Source: CALBTQ01 sp036725605 (GTDB taxonomy: Bacteria > Lernaellota > Lernaellaia > Lernaellales > Lernaellaceae). From it: DNA of 64,000 nucleotides. The notes beneath the pieces are model-generated. The model was not told the origin of the DNA and did no database searches. It worked only from the letters and a program-made list of their open reading frames with translations. The translations under genes and the position numbers were made by a program. The DNA lies in assembly GCA_036725605.1 (NCBI GenBank), contig DAIMDW010000014.1, positions 1-64,000 on the forward strand, written 5' to 3'. Every line of letters begins with the position of its first letter. Position 1 is the first letter of the stretch. Below are positions 8,199 to 16,883 of the stretch, piece after piece.

Positions 8199-10391
8199 TC
8201 ACTCTTTCTTCGGTTCGAGATTGGCGGCGCACACCTTCGCCAGCAGCGCCGCCTGTTCGTCATTGGGGCGCAACGCCTGCGCCGCGCGCACCTGCTTGCT
8301 CGCCTGCGGGAAATCGTTCATGCCGATATAGGCACGGGCGCCGTACAGATGCAAGAGGAACTGCTCGTTTTCCGCCCGCGCCAACGGCAGCGAAGCACGC
8401 ACGATCCGCGCCACCTCCGACCACCGTTCGCTTTTCAAGCGCAGGCGCAGCAGGTTCATCGCCGTGCTCAGGCGGTTCGGATTGAGCGCATAGGCGCGCT
8501 GCAGCATCGCCTCGGCCTGCTCGTATTGCTTTTGGAACAACAAATACTGCGCGTAACCGTCCAGGCAGACGTCGCAAAGCGGATCGTCCGCCACCGCCCG
8601 CCGCAACTGGTCGCGCGCCGGCTCGAACTGTTTTTGCGCCAGCAACAGCAGGCCGACGAACGCGCGATACTCCGCCAGCGTGTCGTTGACTTGCAGCGCC
8701 TCCCGCGCCTCGGTCATCGCCGCCTCGGCCCGGCCCGTGTCGAGAAAATACTTCGCACGCAGATGATGCGCCCGGCCGTATACCTCGCGCGCCGTAAAGT
8801 CGTAGCCGCGCGGCGCGACGACCGGATCGTCCTGCAGCGGCGCAAACACGTCGCGCCACAACTGCGCATCGCGGGGATCGTCCGCCGCCGCCTCGCCCGC
8901 CGGCATCACGCGAAAAACCATGCCATAGGGCGTCAGGCGCGACGCGGCGACGTAATCGAACGTCTCCCATCCGTAATCCCAATAGACGCCCGCGCCGCCG
9001 TTGCGCAACAACATCTCCTGCGCCGCCAGCGGCTGGGCCGGATCGTAGCCGCGCAGATCCCACGCCGGAAAACGCCGCTGCAATTCCTCCGGCGCCTGCA
9101 AATAAACGCGATGCAAAAACCGCACGTCGTCGCGCCAACGCTCGATCGACTGCTGGTAAAAAGCGTTGTAGGACAGATGATCCTGATAGCCGACCAACAC
9201 CGCGCCGGTGGGCAGGCTGTCCAGAATCGCCCGCCCGTGCCGATACGCCAGATCGTGCGACGCGCGATTGCAGTAGCCGTGCGAGTAAACGAATCCCCAC
9301 ACGCCCATCGCCACGGCCAACGCCACGGGCAGCGCCACCGCCTTGTCGCCGAGCTTCGCCGCGAGCTTTTCTCCAATAAAGGCCAAGCCGATCGCCCCAA
9401 CCCACGCCGCCAACAGATACAACGGAATGTAGCCGAACGCCGCCGCCCAATCCTTGATGTACAAATACAGATGTCCCGCCGTCAGCAACGCCACCAACAC
9501 CAGCGCGCGGGCGCGTTTTCTCGCCAGCGCGTACAAGCCGAGCAATGCCGCCAACGCCAGCAGCGGATTGAGTTCGCGCACGATGTGCCCCGGCAGCACC
9601 GACAGATCGTATGCGATGCGCGCCCAGGGAAAACTGTGAATGATGTAGGTATACGTGCGCCCGGTGATGTGCGCGACAAAGGCCGTCCACGTTTCCGGAT
9701 TGCCGTGATCGTAGGGCAGATCGGCAGCGCTGCGGATCGGCAGGTACGCGAACACGCTGAAACCGACCAGGAACATCAGCGCCATCGCGGCCAGACCGCG
9801 CCAGTGAATGCGCAACGGCGGCGCGATCAGCAACGCCAGCCCGAAGGCGGGCACGTAGAGGATCTGCACCATGTGCACGCCGCACGACAAACCCAGCGTC
9901 AGGCCGATCATGCCCAGCACGCGCACGTCGGGTTCGTCACGCAACGCCACAGCCGTCAGCCACAACAACCCGGCCAGCAACGCCGCTTGCGCGGAGTAGA
10001 CCTCGGCCACTTCGCTCCAGGCCCAGAAGCTGCGCGAAAAAGCGAAAGCCAGCGCCGCGCTCGCTCCCCAGGCCCAGGCGGATTTTTTCAGCGTCGGCAG
10101 CAGCAGTTCGATCCACCTGGCCGCCGCGCCCCACAACAGCAGCACGGCCGCCACGGCGCTCAGCACGCTGACCAGATTGGCGCGCCAGGCGAGATTGCCG
10201 AGGGGAAACAAGCTCGTCAGTTTCGCGACCAGCGCGAAGGTCGGCGAGCCGGCCGGATGACCGATGTCCAGATGATGCCCGATCAGCGCGAACTCCATGC
10301 TGTCGCGCCAGAAGATGTTGTCGGCCATCATCAGCAGATAAATCGCCAGCAACACAAAGGCGGTCAGCATCATGGCGCGCCGTGCGGTCAT
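8199..10391 (-). CDS. DUF2723 (O-mannosyltransferase-like) membrane protein with TPR tail
   Basis: A 730-residue membrane protein. The N-terminal two-thirds has about 11-12 hydrophobic helices. It includes the DUF2723 signature near the start, with an acidic residue in FWRDSMEFALIG and then HPAGSPTF. DUF2723 is a GT-C-type fold related to protein O-mannosyltransferases. The C-terminal part (about 540-725) contains TPRs, for example PLCDVCLDGYAQYLLFQKQY followed by EQAEAMLQRAYALNP. It probably transfers a lipid-linked sugar outside the inner membrane. ATG 10391 overlaps the yfhO stop as ATGA and has GGGAG before it, so the genes are coupled. The family is clear; the acceptor is unknown. Confidence 0.85.
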   Translation of the reverse strand: MTARRAMMLTAFVLLAIYLLMMADNIFWRDSMEFALIGHHLDIGHPAGSPTFALVAKLTSLFPLGNLAWRANLVSVLSAVAAVLLLWGAAARWIELLLPTLKKSAWAWGASAALAFAFSRSFWAWSEVAEVYSAQAALLAGLLWLTAVALRDEPDVRVLGMIGLTLGLSCGVHMVQILYVPAFGLALLIAPPLRIHWRGLAAMALMFLVGFSVFAYLPIRSAADLPYDHGNPETWTAFVAHITGRTYTYIIHSFPWARIAYDLSVLPGHIVRELNPLLALAALLGLYALARKRARALVLVALLTAGHLYLYIKDWAAAFGYIPLYLLAAWVGAIGLAFIGEKLAAKLGDKAVALPVALAVAMGVWGFVYSHGYCNRASHDLAYRHGRAILDSLPTGAVLVGYQDHLSYNAFYQQSIERWRDDVRFLHRVYLQAPEELQRRFPAWDLRGYDPAQPLAAQEMLLRNGGAGVYWDYGWETFDYVAASRLTPYGMVFRVMPAGEAAADDPRDAQLWRDVFAPLQDDPVVAPRGYDFTAREVYGRAHHLRAKYFLDTGRAEAAMTEAREALQVNDTLAEYRAFVGLLLLAQKQFEPARDQLRRAVADDPLCDVCLDGYAQYLLFQKQYEQAEAMLQRAYALNPNRLSTAMNLLRLRLKSERWSEVARIVRASLPLARAENEQFLLHLYGARAYIGMNDFPQASKQVRAAQALRPNDEQAALLAKVCAANLEPKKE

Positions 10392-12799
10392 GTCGTCTCC
10401 CGTTTGCTTTGTCGACGATCATGCCACAACAAGCCGATGCACAGCAGCCAACCGATCGCGCTGATCGCGATGCCCGCGGTCAGCCCCGACTGCCGATAGC
10501 GAAAGACCACGCGATGCTCGCCCGCCGGTACTTGTGTCGAACGCAAAAGACCATAGGCGCGGCGGATCGTCGAGGGTTGTCCGTCGATCGTGCAACGCCA
10601 ATCCTTGGCGAACGCCTCGGCCAGCACCAACACGGCCGGCGCGTCGCTTTGCACGTCAAGCACCACTTCGTTGGGCGAATGACTGACGAACCGCACCGTG
10701 CCGTCGGCGGCGTCCAGCGGCAATTCGCTTTCACCGGCCTGCCGCTCCCACACGACCGTCTTCGCCGGATCGATCGCGCCGGACAACAGCATCTCCCGCG
10801 CCTGTTGCCCATCGTCGGCCAACACCACGTCCGAGCGTAAATAGGCGCGGCCGAAGCGGCGATGATTTTCGTACAACTGCTGGCTGCTCATTTTCAGATC
10901 GGCGATCTTTTCCCAGGCGGGCTCGTCCAACGTCTCGGTCGACAACAGGTAGCGCACGTCGAGCACGTCCAGCGTTGCAAAGCGCGACGGCCGCTTGTCG
11001 GCCAGATAGGCCTTCTCGAACTTGTACAGATCGTCGGTCTTGAGCACGCTGATCGGAAAAATCGAATCCATGCCGTGCAGCAGGCCGTAGTTGGGCACCA
11101 GCTCTTCCCAATGCAGATTCAACCGCGCTTCCTCGTAACTGCGATTGGGCCAGTTGGTGAATTTGTTGATGTGCTTGGTCCAGTTTTGCACCTGATAATA
11201 ACGCGCACCGAGCGGATCGGGCTCGATGTACGCGGCCGCTTCCGGCGTCTGCGCATAAAATTGCGGCGTGATGGTCGGGCACAAGAAGCGATTGGCCAGA
11301 TACAGGTCGCCGACCGCCAGCAGACAGATGAGCACACCGGCCGCTTGCGCCCACCTCCTCTGTTTAAGCGCCAGGTAGATCAACGCACTGAAGCCCGCCA
11401 GGAACACCGCGTCGATCATCAACCGTTTGACCGGCTGCGCCAGGTCGTTGGACAGCCGGATGATATCGACGGTCGTCATTGCTTTCGTGTCCAGATCGAA
11501 AAGCGTCTTGGCGAAAAACGAGACGAACTCTCCCAGCGCCACCGACTGCCAGGCCGCCAAGGCGACCAGCGCCAACGCCGGCGCCGCCGCGATCCACAAG
11601 CCCCGCCTGGCGCGGGCCGGATCGCTGATCACGCTTTGCAGGCCGAAGCCCGCCAGCACGCACAAGCTGATGGTCGTCAGCAACAGAAATTTTTCCGGAT
11701 AGCGAAAATGTTTGAAGAACGGCATCGCCTGAAAAAACAGCGGGTACACCGGCAGGTATTTGCCGAACGCCAGCAGCAACGAAACCAGCGCGGTCCCGCC
11801 CCACAGCCACCGCTGCCGACGCGGGGCGGCGCCCAAACCGATCATCGCGAAAAACAGCGCGAACAATCCGGGATAGACGTCCAACAGCCAGTTGGGGCGC
11901 GTGCCGGCGAAAAGCTGCTGGCGGACGATCGCGGTCGTCCCATCGAAATAATAAAAAAGGTTGGGAATGAAAAAGTTGATCAGCCCGATCGGCCGGAAGC
12001 TGACCCGCGTGGATTCCTTCAGCGAAATGGCTTCGGCGTGCATCGACTCGGACATGCCCATCGTCGTAGGCAGCCATTGCGCCGCGGCGATCGCCAAACC
12101 CAACAGACCGACGCCGACGACCATTCCCATCGCGCCGGATCGCTGTCGCCAACTTCCGTTTCTCCGGTCACCCAGCAGCGTCCCCACGGCGATACACCCG
12201 GCCAATAACCCCGCAAGCAGGGCGTATTGCGCCGAGGTGATCACCAGCATCGCGTAACTCACCGCCCCGCCGGCCACCTGCACCCAGGTGCGGCGACGCC
12301 ACAGGATGGTCAGCACGAAATGCAGAAAAAACGGCAGCCAGCATGCGGCTTCGAAATAATCCATCGTGTTTTGCAGGCTGAGCATCGCCCCGGAAAACCC
12401 ATAGCTGATCGCGCCGGCCAACGCGGCCGTCCACGAAAGGCCCAAGCCCCGCAGCAACAACAAGCAACCCAATGCCGCCAGCAACGTATGCAACACCAGC
12501 ACCCATTGAAAGGCGGTCAAAGCCGGCAGAAAGAAGAAAGGAAAATTGAGTGGATAAAACGCTCCGAATTGGGGATTGGTCAACACCGAAGAACCGATGC
12601 CGTCCAGATGACACCACTGGGCGAAAAATCCCTGGTCCAGATGCTGATGGAAATACTGCAAATAGGGGAAGAAGTACCCCGATAGGTCTCCGTAATAAAA
12701 CAGCTTTTTCCCGAAAAGGGGTTCGTGAAAAAAAACGACAAGCAGGATTGTCAGCGACAACAAGGCAAGGATAAATTTTTTTCCATCCTGCGAACGCAC
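10388..12799 (-). CDS. YfhO-family membrane glycosyltransferase-like protein
   Basis: An 803-residue membrane protein of the YfhO family. It begins with a single helix, then an extracytoplasmic loop containing YGDLSGYFFPYLQYFHQ with the aromatic/acidic motif expected of GT-C enzymes. About ten more helices, a large soluble C-terminal domain (about 500-770) and a final helix follow. In Firmicutes YfhO is required for glycosylation of teichoic acids; diderm homologues are mostly uncharacterised. Translation starts at GTG 12799. It is first in the YfhO-DUF2723-GT2 set, whose short overlaps imply one surface-glycosylation pathway. Confidence 0.85.
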   Translation of the reverse strand: MRSQDGKKFILALLSLTILLVVFFHEPLFGKKLFYYGDLSGYFFPYLQYFHQHLDQGFFAQWCHLDGIGSSVLTNPQFGAFYPLNFPFFFLPALTAFQWVLVLHTLLAALGCLLLLRGLGLSWTAALAGAISYGFSGAMLSLQNTMDYFEAACWLPFFLHFVLTILWRRRTWVQVAGGAVSYAMLVITSAQYALLAGLLAGCIAVGTLLGDRRNGSWRQRSGAMGMVVGVGLLGLAIAAAQWLPTTMGMSESMHAEAISLKESTRVSFRPIGLINFFIPNLFYYFDGTTAIVRQQLFAGTRPNWLLDVYPGLFALFFAMIGLGAAPRRQRWLWGGTALVSLLLAFGKYLPVYPLFFQAMPFFKHFRYPEKFLLLTTISLCVLAGFGLQSVISDPARARRGLWIAAAPALALVALAAWQSVALGEFVSFFAKTLFDLDTKAMTTVDIIRLSNDLAQPVKRLMIDAVFLAGFSALIYLALKQRRWAQAAGVLICLLAVGDLYLANRFLCPTITPQFYAQTPEAAAYIEPDPLGARYYQVQNWTKHINKFTNWPNRSYEEARLNLHWEELVPNYGLLHGMDSIFPISVLKTDDLYKFEKAYLADKRPSRFATLDVLDVRYLLSTETLDEPAWEKIADLKMSSQQLYENHRRFGRAYLRSDVVLADDGQQAREMLLSGAIDPAKTVVWERQAGESELPLDAADGTVRFVSHSPNEVVLDVQSDAPAVLVLAEAFAKDWRCTIDGQPSTIRRAYGLLRSTQVPAGEHRVVFRYRQSGLTAGIAISAIGWLLCIGLLWHDRRQSKRETT

Positions 12800-12912
12800 G
12801 CGATTACCTGTCCCTATCCGCTTCTTTGGAAATTTCCCTGAAATACCACATCTTCTCTAACACATTCGCCGAAATGGAAACAGAGGCAATAGCGTCAGGT
12901 GCCTGTTTTGAC

Positions 12913-12943
12913 AAAAAAAAAGCGGAGCCGAAATCGGCCCCGC
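12913..12943 (-). terminator. Intrinsic terminator after pilA
   Basis: On the minus strand a 10-bp stem (GCGGGGCCGA paired with TCGGCTCCGC, one G-U pair, two-base loop; 12943-12922) is followed by nine T residues (12921-12913). It begins 19 bases after the pilin stop codon, so it ends the pilA transcript and separates it from yfhO. Confidence 0.9.
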
Positions 12944-12961
12944 CTTTCTTGAAAACTTGGA

Positions 12962-13318
12962 TTAGTCTTCGTACGGATAGCTCTGGTCGCCACGGTTGTG
13001 GGACGTGTTGAAGGTGTAACCAGAGTTGTTGCAGGTGCCGAACGTGAAGGTAACCATCGGGTCGTCCGTCAGGTTCTTGTCCCAGACCAGCAGGGTGGCC
13101 AGGTCGCTCGCGTAGGTACCAGCACCGGAGATGGCGGTGTTCGTGTTCTGATACTCGAGCTCCTGAGCGATCTTGGCATTGTAGCCGGCGCTCTGAGCCG
13201 ACGCATTGTAGGCCTTGGTGCGGATCGAAACGAAGTTCGGGATCGCGATCAGCGCCAGAATACCGATAATGGCCACAACGATCATCAACTCAATCAGGGT
13301 AAAACCTTTGTTCTTCAT
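12962..13318 (-). CDS. pilA: Type IVa major pilin-like protein
   Basis: Prepilin of 118 residues. It has a five-residue basic leader (MKNKG), then the class III signal FTLIELMIVVAIIGILALIAIP with Glu5 of the mature protein, which PilD cuts and methylates before assembly. The globular part is short and contains one Cys. The start is ATG 13318, because GGAGGAG is eight bases upstream and it gives the standard leader; an in-frame start 36 bases earlier would add a non-canonical extension. It is flanked by a sigma-54 promoter (13379-13394) and a strong terminator, and lies downstream of pilR. Monocistronic expression and size fit a major pilin, though a pseudopilin cannot be excluded. Confidence 0.88.
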   Translation of the reverse strand: MKNKGFTLIELMIVVAIIGILALIAIPNFVSIRTKAYNASAQSAGYNAKIAQELEYQNTNTAISGAGTYASDLATLLVWDKNLTDDPMVTFTFGTCNNSGYTFNTSHNRGDQSYPYED

Positions 13319-13378
13319 AATCAGTTCTCCTCCCGGTTTTGGTGTAATTACCATAAACTCAATGACGGTAAATCATTT

Positions 13379-13394
13379 TGCAAAGCCTGTACCA
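13379..13394 (-). promoter_or_regulatory. Sigma-54 (RpoN) promoter of pilA
   Basis: On the minus strand, TGGTACAGGCTTTGCA has GG and GC separated by ten bases, the -24/-12 signature of RpoN promoters (consensus TGGCAC-N5-TTGCA). The predicted start near 13368 gives a leader of about 50 bases before the pilin ATG. The neighbouring PilR-type activator is the expected partner. Confidence 0.8.
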
Positions 13395-13520
13395 TCTTGA
13401 AAAACTCTTGTCTTTATATTATAAGTACTTGTTTTGTAACGATAATAAAATTTCCGCCCCAACCAAGATGCTCATAATTTTTTAACATTCCCGCCGAAAT
13501 ACGGCACTTAAAATACTTAA

Positions 13521-13539
13521 AGTGACAATTTTTGTCACT
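13521..13539 (-). terminator. Hairpin at the pilR stop codon
   Basis: A perfect inverted repeat, AGTGACAA and TTGTCACT around a three-base loop, overlaps the pilR stop codon. On the minus strand it is followed by an AT-rich stretch but not by a long uninterrupted T-run. It may act as a weak terminator or 3' stabiliser between pilR and pilA. Confidence 0.5.
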
Positions 13540-14941
13540 AATCCTCCTCGCTATCCTTGGAATCCTTCTCGATCCCCAGCTTGTCAAGCCGATAACGCAG
13601 CGAACGGAAGGAAATCCCCAGCATTTCCGAAGTCTTCTTTTTTGAACCCTCGCTCATTTTCATCGCCTGCGTGATCAACTCGGTTTCGATCTCGTCCATG
13701 ACGCGATCCAGGCTGATGCCCTGCGGCGGAATGACCAACTTGGTTTTGATCTGCTCCAGGTTCAGGTCCTGCTTCAAGAACTGCGGCGGCAACGATTCGG
13801 TCATGATCATGTCGCTGGCTTCCAGCGCCACCGCGCGCTCGATGATGTTCTCCAACTCGCGCACGTTGCCCGGATAGTGATAGCCTTTGAGAAAGTTCAT
13901 CGCCTCGTGGCTGATTTTCCGGATCGGCTTTTCCAGCAATTTCGCGTATTTTTCGAGGAAGTACTTGGCCAGCAAGGGGATGTCGCTGCGGCGGTCGCGC
14001 AAGGGCGGCACGATGATTTGGATGACGTTCAAACGATAATACAGGTCTTCGCGGAACCGGCCGGCGCGGACCTCCTCTTCCAGATTTTTATTGGAGGCGC
14101 TGATCAGACGCGTATCGATTTGAATTTCGCCCGTTCCGCCGACGGGCATGATGCGCTTTTCCTGAATGGCGCGCAGCAGCTTGACCTGCAACTGCATCGG
14201 CAGTTCGCTGACCTCGTCGAGAAACAGCGTGCCGTTGTCGGCGATTTCGAACAGGCCTTTTTTATCGTTGATCGCACCGGTGAAACTGCCGCGCTTGTGG
14301 CCGAACAGTTCGCTTTCCAGCAGCTCGCTGGGGATTGCGCCGCAGTTGATGACGACGAACTGGCTGTTTTTGCGCGCGCTGTGCACGTGGATCGCCCGGG
14401 CGACCAGCTCCTTGCCCGTGCCCGTTTCGCCGCTGATCATAATGTTCGTGGGCGCCTTCGCCACGCGGTTGACCATATCGTAGATTTCCAGCATGCGTGG
14501 ATGGCTGCCGATCAGGTTGCCGAAACCGTATCGTTCTTCCAGTTGCTGCTTGAGGGCGATGTTCTCCAGGCTCAGTTGCCGCTTCTCGACCGCGTTGGCC
14601 AGGATGTGCCGGATCTCGTCGACCTTGAACGGCTTGGTGACGTAATCGTACGCCCCTTCCTTCATCGCCGAGACGGCGTCCTCGTGGCTGGCGAACGCGG
14701 TGATCATCAGCACGGGAATCTGTGGGTCGATCGACTTGGATTTGCGCAGCACTTCCATCCCGCCGACCTTGGGCATCTTGATATCGGAGATGACCAGGTC
14801 GAAACGCTCGCTGTCCAGCAGGTTGCACGCGCTTTCGCCGCCGTTGGCGGTGGTGACCTCGTAGCCTTCCTTGGTCAGAAAAATATCCAAAAATTCGCGC
14901 ATCGACAGTTCGTCGTCGACGACCAACACCTTGGGTTTCAT
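13538..14941 (-). CDS. pilR: NtrC-family sigma-54 response regulator, PilR-like
   Basis: Sigma-54-dependent activator of 467 residues. The receiver domain (1-115) has acidic residues Asp9-Asp10, phosphoacceptor Asp53 and Lys103. The AAA+ domain has Walker A GETGTGKE (171-178), a sigma-54 contact loop GSFTGA (218-223, Ser replacing the usual Ala) and Walker B LFLDEV (239-244). A Fis-type helix-turn-helix (SEMLGISFRSLRYRLDKL) ends the protein. ATG 14941 has GAGGAG upstream. It is followed by a pilin gene with a sigma-54 promoter, which supports PilR identity. No PilS-type kinase gene lies beside it; the gene upstream runs in the opposite direction. Confidence 0.88.
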   Translation of the reverse strand: MKPKVLVVDDELSMREFLDIFLTKEGYEVTTANGGESACNLLDSERFDLVISDIKMPKVGGMEVLRKSKSIDPQIPVLMITAFASHEDAVSAMKEGAYDYVTKPFKVDEIRHILANAVEKRQLSLENIALKQQLEERYGFGNLIGSHPRMLEIYDMVNRVAKAPTNIMISGETGTGKELVARAIHVHSARKNSQFVVINCGAIPSELLESELFGHKRGSFTGAINDKKGLFEIADNGTLFLDEVSELPMQLQVKLLRAIQEKRIMPVGGTGEIQIDTRLISASNKNLEEEVRAGRFREDLYYRLNVIQIIVPPLRDRRSDIPLLAKYFLEKYAKLLEKPIRKISHEAMNFLKGYHYPGNVRELENIIERAVALEASDMIMTESLPPQFLKQDLNLEQIKTKLVIPPQGISLDRVMDEIETELITQAMKMSEGSKKKTSEMLGISFRSLRYRLDKLGIEKDSKDSEED

Positions 14942-15007
14942 TGAATCTCCTCGGCAACCAAATCGTTTCCGATCCTAGCGGACAACTTCGCAACCGCGCA
15001 AGGGCGC

Positions 15008-15035
15008 TGGACATTCGTTTTTCACTCCCTATCAT
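15008..15035 (+). promoter_or_regulatory. Sigma-70-type promoter for tatD-radical SAM fusion
   Basis: TGGACA (15008-15013) and TATCAT (15030-15035), each five of six to consensus, are separated by 16 bases. The predicted start lies around 15042, just before the GGAGGAG ribosome-binding site. Confidence 0.6.
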
Positions 15036-15063
15036 GTGAGGGATTTCGCGGAGGAGAATGTTC

Positions 15064-16437
15064 ATGTTGATCGACAGCCATTGCCATCTGGAGATGAACC
15101 AGTACAACCAGGATCGCGCGCAGGTCATCGCCCGCGCCATCGAGACCGGCATCGGGCGGATGATCACCGTGGGCACCAGCCCCGATCTGAGCCGCCGCGC
15201 GGTGGAAATCGCCCAGGCGCACCCGGCCGTGTTCGCCACTGTGGGCATTCATCCGCACGACGTCAAGGAAGCGACCGCCGACGATTACCGCGCCATCGTC
15301 GACCTTGCGCGTCATCCCAAGGTGCTGGCTTACGGCGAGATCGGTCTGGACTTTTTCAAGGACTACAGCCCCCGCCCCATGCAGCGCGATCATTTCCGCC
15401 GCCAGATTCGCCTGGCGCGGGAACTCGACCTCCCGCTGATCATCCACGATCGCGACGCCCACGAGGAGACGCTCAAGATTCTGCTGGAGGAAGGCGACCG
15501 TTACCGCGGCGTGTTTCACTGCTTCGCCGGCGACGAGGATTTCGCGCGGCGGGTCATCGACCTGGGTTTTCACATCAGCTTCACCGGCACGATCACCTAC
15601 GCCAAAGCGGGGCAGGATGTCGTCGCGCATCGGGTGATCCGGCAAACGTCGCTGGACAAGCTGCTGGTCGAAACCGACGCGCCGTACCTGACGCCCACAC
15701 CCTTTCGCGGCAAGCGCAACGAGCCCGCGCACGTGCGCTACGTCGCCGAGAAGATCGCCGAACTCAAAGGATTGTCGGTCGATGAAGTGGCTCGCCAAAC
15801 GACGCTCAACGCCTATCGCCTCTTCCGCTTCGAAACCAAGGGCATGACGCCGGCCGTCGCTTACGAGCACAAAAACGCGCTGTACATCAACCTGACCAGC
15901 CGCTGCACGAATCATTGCTCGTTCTGCGCCAAGTTCCCCGACTTCCTGCTGGGCGGGCACTACCTGTACCTGGAGCCGAAAAACGAACCGACCGTCGAGC
16001 AGGTGCTGGCGGCGATCCCCGATCCGGCGGCGCACAACGAGATCGTCTTTTGCGGCTACGGCGAGCCGACGCTGCGTTGGGCCGACCTGCTGGCCATCGC
16101 CAAACAATTGAAGAAACGCGGCGCGCGCCGCCTTCGCCTGAACACCAACGGCCACGCCGATCTGATCAACAAACGGCCGGTCGCCAAGGAGATGAAAGGC
16201 GTAATCGACGCGGTCAGCGTCAGCCTCAACGCCGCCGATGCCGTCGCGTATCAGCAGCTTTGCGGACCGTCCTTCGGCGAGAAAACGCACGCCGCGATCA
16301 TCGATTTCATCGGCCAGGCCAAGCGCTATGTGCCCGAGGTGGTCGTCAGCGCGGTGGCCGTGGAAGGCACGGATATCGAAGCGGTGCGACGCCTGGCCGA
16401 GACCATGCTCGGGGTCGCTTTCCGCCGTCGCGGATAA
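15064..16437 (+). CDS. TatD-family hydrolase fused to a radical SAM domain
   Basis: Two-domain enzyme of 457 residues. Residues 1-255 form a TatD-type metal-dependent hydrolase/DNase: DSHCHL metal ligands, VGIHPHD, GEIGLDF, IIHDRDAH, FHCFAG and ETDAPYL. After a short linker, about 265-457 is a radical SAM domain with the cluster motif CTNHCSFC (CX3CX2C) and GYGEPT, where glycine-rich SAM contacts are expected. A family of TatD-linked radical SAM proteins is known, usually as neighbours; here they are one chain. Start chosen at ATG 15064 because GGAGGAG is seven bases away; ATG 15058 is only one base from it. What the radical SAM part modifies is unknown. Confidence 0.88.
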   Translation: MLIDSHCHLEMNQYNQDRAQVIARAIETGIGRMITVGTSPDLSRRAVEIAQAHPAVFATVGIHPHDVKEATADDYRAIVDLARHPKVLAYGEIGLDFFKDYSPRPMQRDHFRRQIRLARELDLPLIIHDRDAHEETLKILLEEGDRYRGVFHCFAGDEDFARRVIDLGFHISFTGTITYAKAGQDVVAHRVIRQTSLDKLLVETDAPYLTPTPFRGKRNEPAHVRYVAEKIAELKGLSVDEVARQTTLNAYRLFRFETKGMTPAVAYEHKNALYINLTSRCTNHCSFCAKFPDFLLGGHYLYLEPKNEPTVEQVLAAIPDPAAHNEIVFCGYGEPTLRWADLLAIAKQLKKRGARRLRLNTNGHADLINKRPVAKEMKGVIDAVSVSLNAADAVAYQQLCGPSFGEKTHAAIIDFIGQAKRYVPEVVVSAVAVEGTDIEAVRRLAETMLGVAFRRRG

Positions 16438-16499
16438 CCTTTCTTTCCCTTCAAATAGTTGTTATACTTCCACCTAGAGCAACTGTTTCGGGAGGGGCC

Positions 16500-16883
16500 A
16501 TGAAAAAGATTGCTCTGCTACTCGCCTTGGCGATGATCCTTTCGGTCGCCGTCGTCTACAGCCAGGAACCGCAAAAAGTTGTCGACAACAGTATGCTGGG
16601 TCGCCGGATCAAAATCGTGCTCAACCGTATATCCGATGACGTGCTCGGCTGTTATCAAAAAGAGCTGAGCGCGAATCCGGAATTGAACGGCACGATCAAG
16701 TTGAAGGTGACCGTCGACACCAACGGCGGGGCCAGCGCGATCGAAATCATCGAGGATACGCTGCACAACAAATCGCTCAACGCCTGCATCATCAAGATTT
16801 TCGCGGATCGTACCTGGCCGCAGAACGGCGAGTCGGTGTACTTCGAGTACACCTACAATTTCATGCCGGCAGCGAAGGAGTGA
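16500..16883 (+). CDS. Periplasmic AgmX/PglI-like TonB-type C-terminal domain protein
   Basis: Exported protein of 127 residues. A cleavable signal peptide (MKKIALLLALAMILSVAVVYSQ) precedes one small domain with GCYQKELSANPELNGTIKLK, VDTNGGASAIEI and LNACIIKIFADRTWP. This layout, with a Cys in each half, resembles the AgmX/PglI C-terminal domain of delta-type bacteria, itself related to the TonB C-terminal fold. It lacks the long proline linker and membrane anchor of TonB, so it may be a soluble partner. GGAGGGG precedes ATG 16500, and TATACT at 16463-16468 could be a -10 element. It converges on glmU with no spacing. Confidence 0.65.
   Translation: MKKIALLLALAMILSVAVVYSQEPQKVVDNSMLGRRIKIVLNRISDDVLGCYQKELSANPELNGTIKLKVTVDTNGGASAIEIIEDTLHNKSLNACIIKIFADRTWPQNGESVYFEYTYNFMPAAKE

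Noticed and set aside
7422..10499. A 1025-codon open frame on the plus strand opposite the GT2 and DUF2723 genes
   Set aside because: It is rich in Arg, Gln, His and Ala with no domain, as expected for the complement of GC-rich coding DNA. The minus-strand genes have clear families and ribosome-binding sites.
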